In this document: positions 24,168 through 36,699 of the stretch, piece by piece
Layout of the letters: each line of letters opens with the position of its first letter
Numbering within the stretch: the stretch's first letter is position 1
Origin: Pararge aegeria
Taxonomy: Eukaryota; Arthropoda; Insecta; Lepidoptera; Nymphalidae
Reading direction: 5' to 3'
Length of the DNA stretch: 64,000 nucleotides
Assembly (NCBI RefSeq): GCF_905163445.1
Contig: NC_053208.1
Location: forward strand, 25,757,986-25,821,985
Notes under the pieces: generated by a model
What the model saw: the letters and a program-made list of their open reading frames with translations, nothing else
Database searches by the model: none
What the model was told of the DNA's origin: nothing
Program-made: the position numbers and the translations under genes

Positions 24168-25004
24168 CCGTTGCGTGATTTCGGACTTCATATTGACGAA
24201 TTCTATCTTCAGGGTCTGAAGATAGATGGTGAGTATTTGAGTCACCTTCGTTTCGCAGACGACATTGTTATATTTGCACAAGATGCAAACGACCTTGGCA
24301 TTATGGTACAGGAATTAGCACAAGAAAGCAAGAAAGCTGGTTTATTCGTTAATACATCCAAAACCAAAATATTAACAAACTCAGAAAAGATAGATATCCA
24401 AGTAGTTGGTCAAAATATAGAGTACGTGGAAGACTATATATACCTAGGTCAGTCAGTTTCTTTCGTAAACTGTACTGAGAAAGAAATTCATAGGAGAGTT
24501 GCCATCGCATGGAAAAAATATTGGAGTTTTAAGGAGGTCATGAAAAATAAAGAGATAAATTTAAAAATAAAAAAGAAATTGTTTGAGGTAGTGATTATGC
24601 CATCTCTAACATACGGTTGCCAAACATGGTCATTAAGAAAAGAAGATGAAGAGAAACTGGCCATCTGCCAAAGAAAAATGGAAAGGAGCATGTTAGGTTT
24701 AAGGGTAAAAGACCGAGTAAATAACAAGAAGATTCGAAAGAAAACCAAACTTGTAGATGTAACGAAAAGGATAAGAATTTTGTAATGGAATTGGGCAGGA
24801 CATGTTTGCCGGTTGCAACCAGAGAGATGGACCAAGAAAGTGACTGAGTGGTTTCCAAGAAATGAAACGAGGAAAAGAGGGCGACCAAGAAAGACGTGGC
24901 GAGATATTTTCCATCAGAGGTGTGGACCGGACTGGATGCGAAAGGCTCGCGACAGAAAACTTTGGCGAGACTTGGGGGAGGCCTACGCCGTAGAGGCGAC
25001 TTAA
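24168..25004 (+). mobile_element. RTE-like LINE: reverse transcriptase C-terminal half with one stop
   Basis: A single frame from 24171 to 25004 is interrupted only by TAA at 24783-24785. It begins within the RT palm, with FADD at 24252-24263, followed by the thumb region (LTYGCQTWSLRKEDEEKL). After the stop come WNWAGHVCRL and a basic tail (RKRGRPRKTWRD). Upstream palm, fingers and endonuclease are missing, so the copy is 5'-truncated. The intact frame apart from one stop suggests a fairly young insertion. Confidence 0.88.
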
Positions 25005-25164
25005 ACGTATATGTATTTTTAGTAAATGTAAAGTTATTTGTAGTAAAAATATGTAAAATATAAATGTAATACGTTTTAGAAATAAAGGCTTTTTTATTTT
25101 ATTTTTATTTATTTTATTTTATTTATTGACGAATTTAGTGCCTTATTTAACTTATTAAAATATC
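25005..25164 (+). other. LINE 3' UTR and T/A-rich tail
   Basis: Ends in 'aaataaaggct' and a (tttta)n tract at about 25090-25130, probably the 3' end of the preceding LINE. Confidence 0.5.
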
Positions 25165-25295
25165 ACTTGCTTCAACGGGGAAGGAAGACATCGTGAGGGA
25201 ACCTGCATGCCTGAGAGTTCTCCACAATGTTATCAAAGGTGCATGGAGTCCACCAAGCCCGCACTGGGCCTGCGTTGGACTACGGCCCTAACACT
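25165..25295 (+). mobile_element. tRNA-SINE family S1 fragment
   Basis: 'tatcacttgcttcaacgggg', 'gaacctgcatgcctgagag' and 'gggcctgcgttggactacgg' match S1. The tail is missing. Confidence 0.7.
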
Positions 25296-26404
25296 ATTAA
25301 TACTATTGCTTTAATGGTGAAGAAAAATAGGAGAATCTGTATGGTGTCTGGTGGTGCATTTTGTCGTATGGCAATGTACCCTCTACGCAAGTTTCGCTCC
25401 GAAACCGTATTAGTCACTTTAAAGTCAACATCTCCTGAAGATACTCCGGTTTTTAAGCTTAATGTTCATTATATATCATGGAATTCCGCAAAGTAACGCC
25501 TGCTTCTATCCAATATTATGAGGGTTTCTTAATATGCATGCCTGAAAGTTCTCAGCGCTAGTATCGTCATGTGTTCATCGCTCTGTCTTTAAATATTCTC
25601 TATAATTTTTTTATGTAAACAAGACTTTATCGGTTTACAATACGTGCAAATCAAGTGTTAAAATGTATGCAAACTTATCTGATAAGTAGTTTTTGCAACA
25701 TTTGTGTTATAAACATTAACCGGTTCAAGTAAAATTAAACGACATAAACACTAACAATAATGTGTAAATAAACCAAATATTAATTAATACAACAGAATCA
25801 TACAGATTAATAAATGATTTTGAATATTGTGGAATTGAGATTCAAAATCATTTTTTGACTATCGTTTGTATCGAACTTTAAAAAGTGATCCACTCAAGAT
25901 TCTTGATAAACTTGACTTACTTCTAAATTCGTGAAAAAAAAAAAAGAGAAAAGTTTATATTGTGCAGAGTTTGGAATTAAGGCACTCTGCAAAGTAAGTG
26001 CAGCAGAAATATCCAATAATTAATTAGGTTGCTAGCTTACAGCCTTATTTCCCATGTTCATCACTCCAAAGTCCAAAAACAATATGCGATATATTTAATG
26101 ATCATTTTATAAATGTAGGCTACACAAATGGTTCAAATAAAAATAATTCTAATTCGTGTTCTTATTCACCTAACATATTTTTTTTTTTAATCCGGCAAAC
26201 TAAAACGATATAAAGATAACAAACTGTTGGTTATGATTAAATAAGAAAAGACATTTTTATAAATGTGCAATTTGCTTATTAATACTAATTACTTATTTAC
26301 AAACCACTAGCAGATATAGTAAATAAGTCATTTGAACAAGTATATCCCAATAATAATAAAAAATGCTCGAAAAAGATGATCGCAATCACTGACGTAATAG
26401 TCCA
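25296..26404. other. AT-rich spacer with no gene seen
   Basis: 'catggaattccgcaaagtaa' near 25480 recurs in part near 54790, indicating another dispersed repeat. Otherwise nothing. Confidence 0.45.
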
Positions 26405-26720
26405 AGTCAAATATTTTATTTACCCAAAAAAGGCACAAAGATGGCACTGTTGATGCGTTGATTACATACAAAATGCGTACAAAGTAGTCAGTAGTGATGG
26501 CGATAACTAAATTCGTAAACATAAAACATAAGCTAACACGGTTCAAAACGCACCCAGTGTTTTTTTATCACCATCTCACATTGTCATCTCAAATATTTAA
26601 GAAGCAACTTGGTTAGAGCAATAGTTCACACCTAAGCTTTTTAATCATTTACGTAGTCCTTTATACTATAATAGGACTTTTCTATAAGCTTTAATGCAAA
26701 CTGAACTTTTTAGAGACATC
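26405..26720 (-). repeat. Dispersed family R
   Basis: 'gtagtcctttatactataat' and neighbouring blocks are shared with 34976-35345 in the same orientation. Confidence 0.7.
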
Positions 26721-27429
26721 CACAAGATATCAACCGGAAATTTATTGTAAAATAGTATGCAATTTCATTCAAATGAATTGCTTATTTTGTGTACTGCACT
26801 GCAATACAATTAGAGAGTAACGTAGAACTTATTCTATAATATATATAAAAATAGCTGTGATTTGTTTTTAGTACTGTCATATTGTTCTTCTATTTGAATG
26901 GCATGGTATTTTTAATTTATTCAGTTTTCCTCGAGATCTTATACGTATGGAAAAACAAGAATATTTAGATTCTAAAGAATGCCACCGTATTTGATAAATA
27001 CCGTTTAAATCTGTGTTTATAATTTGGTGGTAAATTGATCAATGGTATAAAATATGTGTCATTAGAACATAAAATAATATTTTTAATAATATAATTTAAG
27101 ATGGGTTACTGTGGAGTTTTTTACTCCACACAGGCAAAATTATCCGCCGTTTGTATTGGTTTAGAAAAAAATCAAAATTCATAGCGTATATATTATGACA
27201 TCAGCTTTCTCGCAGTGAAAGTCCAGCCAAAATCAGTCAGCTGGTTTGGATACTAGCCGGAACAAGCAGACAGAACAACAAATTTTAAAAAAGCTTTTAT
27301 ATAAGTACTATTTATATAAGCTTTATTACTTTCATAAGCATTTAGTAAAAAGCTGTTATTTTAACATTACAAACAGACTTTTATTTATATAGAATCACGA
27401 TATTAGAATTTCCCCCAGGAAATTCCCTT
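26721..27429. other. AT-rich spacer with no gene seen
   Basis: Nothing supported. Confidence 0.4.
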
Positions 27430-27500
27430 TCCTTTAAACCCTTCTCATTGTGGGAGTACACCCGTGCCGTAGTGCACGTGTAATGGGTTGAGATGATGAA
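27430..27500 (+). mobile_element. S1 SINE tail fragment
   Basis: 'cccttctcattgtgggagt' with 'gggttgagatgatgaagat' is the S1 3' end. Confidence 0.6.
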
Positions 27501-28165
27501 GATATTGAACATTGCCACCAATTTTAGCAAAAATCGTGGAAAAAGCGTCTAAAAATTTTTTGTGATTAATCCGTTTCCATAAAATATGTGATTTGCCCAC
27601 TATTAATTTTGTTAAATCTTATGGTCTATTTATGAAAAATAGTTATATTCCTTTTACCCTGGCAAATAAATGATTATTCATTTATTTCTCCATGTTGTTC
27701 TCAAATGCGTGTAAAGTCTACCACAATATTTCCAGCGAACTGGGCATGTAAACATAAAAAAAATTGGTTCGATATCCCACAAAGGAAATAGTGGCAAAAC
27801 GTTGTACAAGTACATTAATGAAATGTACTTATGTATGTAAGAAATTATAATAAGTTGCCTACAGGATATGCAAATCTGATCCATAATATTTTAAGAGTTA
27901 ACTCAATAAAGGGCTCTAAGAAAAATGTTACTACGATATAAAAGAATGGTTAATGTCATTGTGTCTATGTCTAAAATTTCTATTGATTTTTTAATTGTTT
28001 TAATTTGTATTTATCGTTGATTTTTTTTGTAATTTTACAATTCTTTTAATAATAATCCATTTCCAACAATATGATATTCGCGCACTATTAATTTAGTTAA
28101 ATGTTATGGTATCTTTATGAAAATTGTAATATCCCTTTTGTAACATTCTGGAAAATAAATGATTA
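27501..28165. repeat. AT-rich stretch with a weak dispersed repeat
   Basis: 27730-27890 ('ttccagcgaactgggcatg', 'gcctacaggat') resembles 30310-30480. Related phrases near 27580-27670 and 28070-28170 suggest an old local duplication. No gene. Confidence 0.4.
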
Positions 28166-28330
28166 TTTATTTATTTCTCCATAATGTTCTGAACTGCGTG
28201 TTAAGTCTAACAATCCGCACTTGGCCAGCTTGATGGACTACAGCCAAAACCCTTCGCATTCTAAGTTGAGAACCGTGCCCTGTGACGGTGTGCTCACGCG
28301 TTTTTTGTGACGGTGTGCTCACGCATCGTA
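28166..28330 (+). mobile_element. S1 SINE fragment with duplicated tail
   Basis: 'tccgcacttggccagcttga' is S1. It is followed by two tandem copies of 'gtgacggtgtgctcacgc' (about 28284-28325). Confidence 0.6.
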
Positions 28331-28436
28331 AAAATTTACTCAGCACGGTTGATAAATGTTTCCTTAAAAGATATCAATCAGTCAATAGGTAGAATAAAAA
28401 CAATTTGAAGAAAAAAAATTTAAGATTAATTTAAGA

Positions 28437-29151
28437 TTAGAAGAGAAGATTTCTGTACATTTAATATATTTTGAAAATTTTTACTGAGGGATACTTTATA
28501 ATCGATACTGAGTCCAAAACTGATTTTTATTTAATTTTTGTCTGTCTGTCTGTCTGTCTGTCCGGGCATCACGTGAAAACTACTGAACGTATGAATTTTT
28601 TTATCAATTTTACTTCATATCTCTATTAAATTTGCACCGATTGTTAATCATCCTTTTTTTATTTGACAGTGTGTACTACTAAGCATGTATTGTCTAATTT
28701 TAATGAAGATCTGATGAATATTTTTGGAGATCAAGGACATACTCGTAATTCTTCACAGATAACAGCAAGTCGCAAGGCATATGGGACAACGATCGAATGC
28801 ACGCGTACCATCCTACTAATATTGTAAATGCGAAAGTTTGTGAGAATTGATGTTTGGATGGATAGATGTATGTATGGATGGATGTTTGTAACGCTTTAAC
28901 GCTACTACGAATGAACCGATTTGGCTAAAATTTAGCAAAAATACCGACAATATAGTCTGGCATAGCTCATAGGCCTCGTTTTATCCCGGAAAAGCAAAAA
29001 GCTTCTACAGATAGCATCGCTATTTTTTCCCCATCTGTGTTTCAAAATCCGCGCAGTGGAGTTTTAGATTGACGTGGTTTTTTGGATAGGCATATTGACG
29101 TGTTTTTTTTAAGTCGACTTGTTCGCGGACGAAGTCGCGCGGGTCCGCCAG
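28437..29151 (+). mobile_element. Helitron-like element, copy H1 (imperfect ends)
   Basis: Closely matches 58262-59107 from 'agatttctgtacattt' onward, including the (TCTG)n tract. It lacks about 130 internal bases and its 3' end reads 'gtccgccagt' where the other copy has 'gtcggctagt'. A hairpin-capable 'cgcggacgaagtcgcg' precedes the end. Confidence 0.75.
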
Positions 29152-29329
29152 TGTAATAATAAAACTTTTTCAACAATAAATAAATAGAATAATGTTTAAA
29201 TAGATGGGATTGATATATTAAATTTTTTTTAATTTATGATAATGTAACTAGAAAGCTCATTTTTATGAATTTAAAATGCTTAGAAAGCTCATATTGGCCA
29301 CACTAGGACAAAACTAGACAATTGTATCT

Positions 29330-29574
29330 ACTTTCGATTATATATCGCTTGGGGCTGTGCTTCTGCCAGCCAGGTAGAATCGATGCAGCGCGGGCACTAG
29401 CCAAGGTTCCGGTGGAATTTTAAGCAAAAAATTGTTTGAGAGTTCGCCATTGTAATTTTACCACGAACGAGAATATTACTTGAGGCGAATTGTACGATAA
29501 GCGCAATATATGTTTTGTAATTCGATGGCCTCAATTATCTTAGTAACTGTGTAAAATATAACAAAATTTAAAAA
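29330..29574. other. Short spacer with unclear repeat content
   Basis: A GC-richer patch at 29350-29420 with no ORF or motif. Confidence 0.3.
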
Positions 29575-29880
29575 GAAAATGGACTGTAACAATATAAATA
29601 TTAGAAGCAAAAATAAACTCGTTGCGCAGTATACTATGCTACATAAAATTGCTAACTCATTCAAGGGCAATTGTATATTATTTTATAACAAATTACCGAA
29701 TTAAATATTTGATATGTCTCTCAATAAGTTTAAAGTTTATATAAAACATAACCTTACAGAAATATCCTATTATAACGTTAAGGATTACTTAAACGATAAA
29801 AAAGCTTGGGTGTTTAAAAAATTAACTTTAGGGGTCTTGTGCAGACCATTTTAATAAATGCAGCTCTAAGGGCTCGTCAT
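29575..29880 (+). mobile_element. Jockey-like LINE, C-terminal ORF2 fragment
   Basis: The translation aligns with 32107-32373: NKLVAQYTMLHKIANSFKGN, FYNKLPN, a stop, then KFKVYIKHNLTEISYYNVKD and KKAWV. The in-frame stop and 5' truncation show it is dead. Confidence 0.7.
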
Positions 29881-29914
29881 GATTATGTTTAATAAGTGTT
29901 ATCTTATTAAACCA

Positions 29915-30330
29915 TAAGATCAAGACCATACTTTGGGGTAATTTAGTTGACGTCATTAGAGCACCCCGACTACAGAAGAAATGCACTAGGGCTGTATGTA
30001 ATGTAGGCAGTGGCGTGCACAGAGGGTATGCACAAGGTATGCAGATTATATAAAATGAAGTAACTCTCTAGTAAGAGTTAGAAATACTTAAGGTTAGGCC
30101 CTTCATAACTCTTAAAATGCCTATCCTTAAGTTTTTTATAACTCGTACTGGAAATTTTCTTCATTTTTTATCATCTGCATACCCTGTGCATACCCTCTAT
30201 GCACGCCACTGAATGTAGGGCCATTAGGTAGTAACAAAACACTGTAAAAAATTGGAATTCCTTCCATTGGCATATATGTACACTAGAGATATGTTTGTTT
30301 GTTAAACGACATTCCAATACTTCCAGCGAA
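29915..30330 (+). mobile_element. Jockey-like LINE fragment split by a MITE
   Basis: ILWGNLVDVIRAPRLQKKCT before 30008 and LGSNKTL-KIGIPSIGIYVH after 30219 correspond to WGKAADIETIFISQKRAV and REKFKEIGILTVASQYIY in the 31.2-kb LINE. The gap is exactly the hAT-type MITE. Confidence 0.7.
30008..30211. mobile_element. hAT-type foldback MITE with 8-bp target duplication
   Basis: 204 bp bounded by CAGTGGCGTG and CACGCCACTG. The outer 39 bp of each end match with two mismatches, and the inverted homology continues inward to about 95 bp per arm. Perfect 8-bp direct repeats 'aatgtagg' flank it at 30000-30007 and 30212-30219. CAG-type ends with 8-bp duplications are the signature of the hAT superfamily. 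It encodes nothing and would need a transposase in trans. Confidence 0.92.
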
Positions 30331-30854
30331 ATGGTGATTGGTGATGTAAACCCAAATAGATTGGTTTGATATCCTAAAAACCTAGTAGTGGGAAAATATC
30401 GTAAATGTACAATTATGTAAAGTGCTTATGGTTGTCTGTAGAAAATTATAACAAGCTGTCTACAGGATTGGTAAATTTCAGTGATTAATGTGTCGAAATT
30501 TGTTCACTCTCCTTGAGGAAGGATATAACTTATTTCATGGAAATCTAATCAAATAAATCAATAATCAAATGTCAAAATATAAATGGTAGTATGAATGGGA
30601 TAAAGAGAAACTTTTAAACTGTGAACTTAAACGGTCCTTGGAAAAATAACTGGTAAAATCCTTGCTACTACATAAAAAGGAGTAAGAAGTATACGAAAAT
30701 TAACTAAAACTAAAATTTAAATTCAAAACACAATAGTATGTTTCTACTACAACAATGGAAGTGCTATTAAAAAATTATATGTACTATTAAATATGACTTC
30801 GTAGGCCTATCACAGGCACTTATGAAGCGTTCATACATGCTTTACATAATTGTA
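30331..30854. other. AT-rich spacer with an old repeat
   Basis: 30310-30480 resembles 27730-27890. No gene. Confidence 0.4.
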
Positions 30855-30975
30855 AGGGGATGGTGACAACTGCGTTCGCCAACTTAAATCTTGGTTTCCA
30901 AACGCGCCCTGCTCTAAGAAGAGCCCACACCAAACTTAGCCAAAGCCGATTAGCCTTACACTTTCAACGACCCAA
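30855..30975 (-). repeat. Dispersed family R fragment
   Basis: 'ccaaacgcgccctgctctaa' and 'aagagcccacaccaaactta' match family R. Confidence 0.6.
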
Positions 30976-31194
30976 ACGTATCGTTGAAAAGAGCACAAAA
31001 TACCAAGTTGCATGAATTTAAGTTGTAAAATAACGACTGTTTTACATAATTTCATTGCCTTTTTCACACCTTTAACGGTAGAATTTCCAAAAGTTTTAAA
31101 TAAAAAATTACATTCAACTGAAATCCCAAAGCCCACGTTTAAATGAATAGAACTTTAAGAAGACTGACTTAACTTTGTACTTTCACCCCTATTG

Positions 31195-32568
31195 GCTTCA
31201 CTAAAGGTCGTAGCACAACGGACGCAGGCGCTAAACTTATAAAACATGTTTATGATGCCTGGGAATGTTCACAGAACGCCATGGGTGTTTTTTGTGATCT
31301 ATCTAAAGCTTTCGATTGTGTTGATCATAAAACCTTGCTTCTTAAGCTAAGCCACTATGGTATCCAAAACGTTGCACTAAATTTGGTTGCCTCTTATCTC
31401 AGCAATAGAACCCAAAGAGTTTGCATAAATGATGCAAAGTCTCAGGGTTCAAACACCTCAATGGGTGTCCCACAAGGCTCGATTTTGGGTCCTTTTCTAT
31501 TTTTAGTGTATATAAATGATCTACCGTACCATGTCAGTGGAACATGCGACATTGTATTGTTTGCAGATGATACATCTCTAATTTTTAAGACTGATAGGAG
31601 TAAAGATAACTCTGACGAAGTAAACCGTGTTATGTCGCATGTGTCGCACTGGTTTACAGTTAACAACTTACTTTTAAATGCAAAAGAAACAAAGTGTGTC
31701 GAATTTATCTAAAAATAGAGACTTCCACAGTTTTTCTGGGCGTGACCTTGGATAATAAGCTACAGTGGGGTGCCCATATAGATTCACTAGCGGGTAAACT
31801 AAGCTCGGCTGCCTACGCAGTCAGAAAAATTAGACAGATTACTGACGTTGAAATAGCTAGGCTAGTTTATTTTGCGTACTTTCATAGTGTTATGTCCTAT
31901 GGAATCTTGTTATGGGGTAAAGCAGCTGATATCGAAACTATATTTATATCGCAGAAAAGAGCTGTACGGTCAATATATAAACTTAAATCACGCGAATCCC
32001 TCCGTGAGAAGTTTAAAGAAATAGGCATACTTACTGTAGCTTCACAATATATTTATAACAATATATAGTATTTGTAAGACAACATATTAGTCTTTATAAA
32101 CAAAAAGTGGACATTAACAGTCGACTTACAAGAAATGGTCATAAATTAGTGTCATCTGCATATCGTCTGCGTAAGGTACAGGGATCATTTGTGGGATTGA
32201 GTATACGCTTTTATAATATGATTCCTAGGGTGATTTTGGACCTGCCAATGCACAAGTTTAAAGAATTTGTTAAAACACATTTATTACAGCGAGGTTACTA
32301 TACAATTGATGAATTTTTTAATGACAAGGTTGCTTGGAAGCATCCGGCTCCGCTTTCAGCTCTCACAAGATAGAAAAATGAATGTTAAAATGCAAAATGT
32401 AAATTGTTGATGTTGGAAAAGAGCAACTGCTGAGTTTCTTGCCGGCTTCTTCTCGGTAGAATCTGCCTTCCGAACCGGTGGTAGAATCACTACAAACAGA
32501 CAGACTTGACGTTTCAAAAGTGCTTATATTAGGCCTACTTGAAATAAATGAATTTTGAATTTTGAATA
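31195..32568 (+). mobile_element. Jockey-like LINE, RT domain to 3' end, frameshifted
   Basis: Starts within the reverse transcriptase (KGRSTTDAG, then FCDLSKAFDCVDHKTLLLKL, GVPQGSILGPFLFLVYINDL and the catalytic FADD). The frame breaks near 31709 and resumes at 31694-32068 (FLGVTLDNKLQWGAHID, HSVMSYGILLWG). It breaks again at a stop at 32066 and resumes at 32107-32373 (FYNMIPRVILDLP). The 3' UTR ('gagcaactgctgagtttctt' ... 'aggcctacttgaaataaat') ends in AT-rich simple sequence near 32568. It is 5'-truncated and inactive. Its 3' end recurs at 47085-47500, 57680-57935 and 60550-60700. Confidence 0.92.
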
Positions 32569-32773
32569 TTTAACCCCCATGGTGATGGAATTTCGTATGA
32601 TATTTTTATAGATTTCTGTATTTTATGACGATTTCATCGATTTGTTTAATGATGTAAGCACCCCCGCTTACGTCATATAATAAATCTACTGTCAAAATGT
32701 ATCTTGAATCTATCTGGTATCTTTCTTCTATGATTAAGTGTGCGTTGGTAGATCAGTCAGTTAGGACAACTCT

Positions 32774-33042
32774 TTTGACGGCCGATTGGCGCAGCGGGCA
32801 GCGACCCTGCTTTCTGAGTCCAAGGCCGTGGGTTCGATTCCCACCACTGGAAAATGTTTGTGTGATGAGCGTGAATGTTTTTCAGTGTCTGGGTGTTTAT
32901 ATGACGTATTTTATAAGTATTTATGTATATTATACAAAAAAAAATATTCATCAGTCATCGTAGTACCCATAACACAAGCTACGCTTACTTTGGGGCTAGA
33001 TGGCAATGTGTGTATTGTCGTAGTTTATTTATTTATTTTATA
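32774..33042 (+). mobile_element. tRNA-derived SINE family S2 (best copy)
   Basis: The tRNA-like head has an A box TGGCGCAGCGGG (32787-32798) and a B box GGTTCGATTCCC (32831-32842), the internal RNA polymerase III promoter. The body follows, then 'gcttactttggggctagatgg' minus one base, and a (TTTA)n tail. It is not a functional tRNA gene, because the acceptor and anticodon arms do not fold properly. Confidence 0.85.
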
Positions 33043-34975
33043 ATATAAAAAAAGATCAGATTAAGGCAGATATACTCGTAAGTCGTCATAAAGTCACGTT
33101 ATTTAAGTGAAAAGAATATTAAAAGCTGAAATTAATAAGGTACGTTATGAAAATAATAATTTTTTTCGCAAAAATCTTTGCTAACTTATTATATTTTTCG
33201 TATCCAAATTATTACAGCCGATATGGAGTTTTCGAATATCTATATAACGTTTTGCAGTAAATATATGAATATAATGGTAAAGGTTACTTACTTTATAATA
33301 TTTCGGCTGCCAAGTTTCTCCTTGAATTTGTATCTACATAATATTTTGGACTTGGGTATATGATTTGATCAGCGCAAACGCTTTGTGAGCTGCGAGACTT
33401 CACTGTCACTATACACTGGTTTGTATGGTTTCATTTCTAAACCGAGGCTTCTGATTTAAAATGATAAATATTTTTGTTTATTTTCACTGAGATTTCAAGT
33501 CTTGCCGTTCAAATCACGGCAATTGACACGACAAAAGGGAGGCCACTACCGTCTCTTATTGTGCATTAGCTCAAGCAAGCTTTTCATACGCTCAATTGCG
33601 TTTTGTTCTTTAAATAGAATATCGATCTTTTTCTATTATAATAAAAATATTACTGGTCGGTTCCCGTATACGATCGAACACTATACGTAACTGTCTTTCT
33701 GTGTGTAAAGTTCACCATAAATACACTAGACAATAAAGTTATATTAATTTAGTTTAATTATTTTTTTATTAATAAGCACAGTTTAATTATAAATTTTACT
33801 TGCAAATATTAAAACCAACTTTGCCGTTAGTATTTTTAATTATCAGTAATTTCTCACATTGTGTAATGATTTCATACGAGTTTGTTTATCGATTTTGTTG
33901 ATCACAAATCTGTCTCTGCTCGGTGGCGGTTCACTTCATACATTCAAAAAAGCACTGCCTAAATTTTTTTTTTATGTAACTCTTATACGAGTTTTCCCAT
34001 TATTAGTATAGGGCAGAAGAAGACAAATTTTATACCTCCAGACAAAGGATAAAACTTACAACACGTTCTCCTGCCAATACGTTTAGCCGGGTTTCAATTA
34101 CGCGTATATTGTTTGTATATTATTCCCACCCATTTGACCATGATTGGAGAGTGGATACAACTGTGGGAAAGGAAAACATTTTGTAACCTCTCCATGCTCA
34201 ACAAAACTTTGTGCACGCCACTATCTGCTGTACACCATATAGGTATTTAATAAGTACAGAGCTACACTGTATAGTTATATTTATCATGTTCAGTCGGGAC
34301 GCAAATTATGTGATAAATTTAATAAAACCTAGTTCACGAACTCGCCGTAGTTAAAGCGGCAGCCCAAGTATTCCATACCCAAGGAAGATAGAGGTATTAT
34401 ATTAAAAACTTTCTGCATTTATCATGCAATTTCTCCAAACTTTCCCAACCCTTCCAAGGCTATATAGCCTCACGAAATAAAGCTAACCGTCCACGAACTT
34501 TAACTCGTCTGTTACCGGCGTGGCTAATGCCTAGTCTGTACGAAAACGTTTCAAACAGAACGTGATAGTGCGGTGGCTACAAAAGGACCAGATCACGTTC
34601 CGGACTTGCATGAAGTCGCCGGGCAAATTGTGTTTGTGTTTGTGTTAGTGCATATGTAATTTGTTAATAAATATTGTATTTTGAAAATGGAATTAGTTTG
34701 ATCATATAAAATCTATCACTTACCTTTTAAGGATCTTGTTGAGGAATCTGGAATCTCCTTAAAACACCGATGTGTGACGCCGCATGTTTCTTCCAGAGGT
34801 TGTCGAGGTTGACTTCATGCCCCATTCAACTTGCTTAGCTATCATAGTGTATTTGCTACTCCGATTCGCATTATACTATTTTGAAAAGCTAAGACACAGG
34901 CAATCCGAGCTTAGTAGGTCCGGAAGGAGTGATTGTAAGGTTACGGTAAACATTAAAATTGATAGCGCTTATGAA
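33043..34975. other. AT-rich spacer with no supported gene
   Basis: 34010-34200 ('gacaaaggataaaacttac', 'gtgggaaaggaaaacattt') resembles a dispersed family also near 46050 and 50680. The open frames at 33178-33363, 33502-33690 and 34784-35053 have no domain or splice support. Confidence 0.5.
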
Positions 34976-35345
34976 AGACAAAGTCAAAAATATCTTTATT
35001 CAAGTAGACCCAAAGGTCGCACTTTTGATGCGTACATAAGAATTACACGGTAGTGAGATGATGGCGATAACCACACGACATTCCTAAACTTAAAACTAAA
35101 GCTACGAGAGTTCCAAACGCGTGCTGGTCTAAGAAGAAGCCCACAACAAACTTAGCCGGGTGTTTTTTTTTTTGTTATCACCATCTCACAATGTCATTTA
35201 AAATTATTAGAAGAGCAACTTAGTTAGAGCAATAATTCACACCCAAGCTTTTTATCAATTACGTAGTCCTTTATACTATAATAGGACTTTTCTATAAGCT
35301 TACGTTTAATACAAACTTTGAACTGTTTAAGAGTATTTTGTAGTT
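34976..35345 (-). repeat. Dispersed family R (fullest copy)
   Basis: Starts 'gtcaaaaatatctttattca', then 'tggtctaagaagaagcccac', a T-run at 35161-35173, then 'gtagtcctttatactataat'. Copies occur at 26405-26720 (-), 42360-42662 (+) and as fragments elsewhere. In its sense direction it ends like a LINE or SINE 3' tail. Confidence 0.75.
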
Positions 35346-36699
35346 TATTGTAGTATGCAATTTCCTTTAAACGAATTATGAATTTTATGTAACCTAGTAT
35401 ATTGCGCTGTAAGTTTATTCTTACTTCTAATATTTAAATTGGTTCGTATTGGTTTGGTAGTATCGGTTTCTACACGGTGTGACTTTATTTATATGGCATC
35501 AAGGCTATGCCTATGTTTTTCAGCCAATAACTAGTAAAATACCTATTATTTCTTTATTTACCTTTAGAAAATCTTAAAACCAAAAGAACCTAACAGTAAC
35601 TTTAACTTTTGATTCGTTAAAATTGTTAAGAAAATTTAAGTAGTGAAATAATTACTGAGAAATCATAATATATATTCTTTTTTTTCTCAAATAAAATGAA
35701 AATAATACATTTTTATTTAAATAAATTAAGGAAATAAGTTAATTAATAAACCATGCTGTAATATTGTTGTAAAATATGAAATACTAATACTAATATTAAA
35801 AGAAATTTATAATTATGTCAGTAGATTAAATGGCTTTTTTAATTTGGTTTTTAAAATAAAGTTATTTATAGTTAAATAGAATGTTACTTCAGTGTCTGTG
35901 TAAAAAGAGTGTATGTACAAAAATAAATAAGTGGGCTTCTTAAAAGAACATTATTTCGTTTTTCAGAAATTATCTAATCTCGAAATCAAATTAACGTGTT
36001 TTAACCACTTTTATTCTTCATCCGTGCTTAACTTTTTTTTACACAGCAAAAATACCTGACACATACCACTCTTGCGAGAAAGTTCATCTCGGCAACAAAG
36101 ACAGATTCTGCGAACTCGGAATTGCTGCGCCAACAAGAAAATTGGGTACATACATTTTTCTCAACATTAGCCTGAACCCCTAAGTTAGGACTGCCTGTAT
36201 CTCAGTTCTCTTCTATCAAAAGAATATTTAAAAATAATAATAATAAACAATAATATTTACGCATTATGTGACGGGTCAACAGAATTTATATTAATTTTGT
36301 TACTGGAATTACTGCTACATTTTGAAAACGCGAGTGGAAATATACAAAAAGTATTGAGTAGAATTAAAATCATTCAATATTTTTTTATAAACGCCTTTGT
36401 TTTTAAGTATCGATCGATTACTTTGACCTTTGTTAACGCGGCAACGTGGAGAAAGGACAAAGGTTTAATGTCTGATGGCAATAATTTGAAAGTAAATAAC
36501 GATATTTTAGGTACGAATCCTAAACCCTAACGTCCCTTACGTGAGTGCGTTTGTTTACTACACGAGTGATAAAAAATTACGGTTTTGAAATATCTGATCG
36601 AATTAATTAGTTAATGAAATATTTCTACGCTGTATAACCGGAACAGCGCCGCGCCGTCACAGTGTGTCTCTTGTCCTAACTCTAAAGTGTCTCTTAATT
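35346..36699. other. AT-rich spacer with no gene seen
   Basis: A 77-codon open frame at 36297-36530 is unsupported. CpG words cluster briefly at 36645-36665. Confidence 0.45.

Noticed and set aside
28542..28562. TCTG short tandem repeat as a possible CRISPR-like or satellite array
   Set aside because: It is a microsatellite inside a Helitron-like element, and the same tract is in the copy at 58.4 kb.
32774..32850. Possible tRNA gene (A and B boxes present)
   Set aside because: No proper acceptor or anticodon stem. The same sequence with a SINE body and tail recurs at three other places, so it is a tRNA-derived SINE head.
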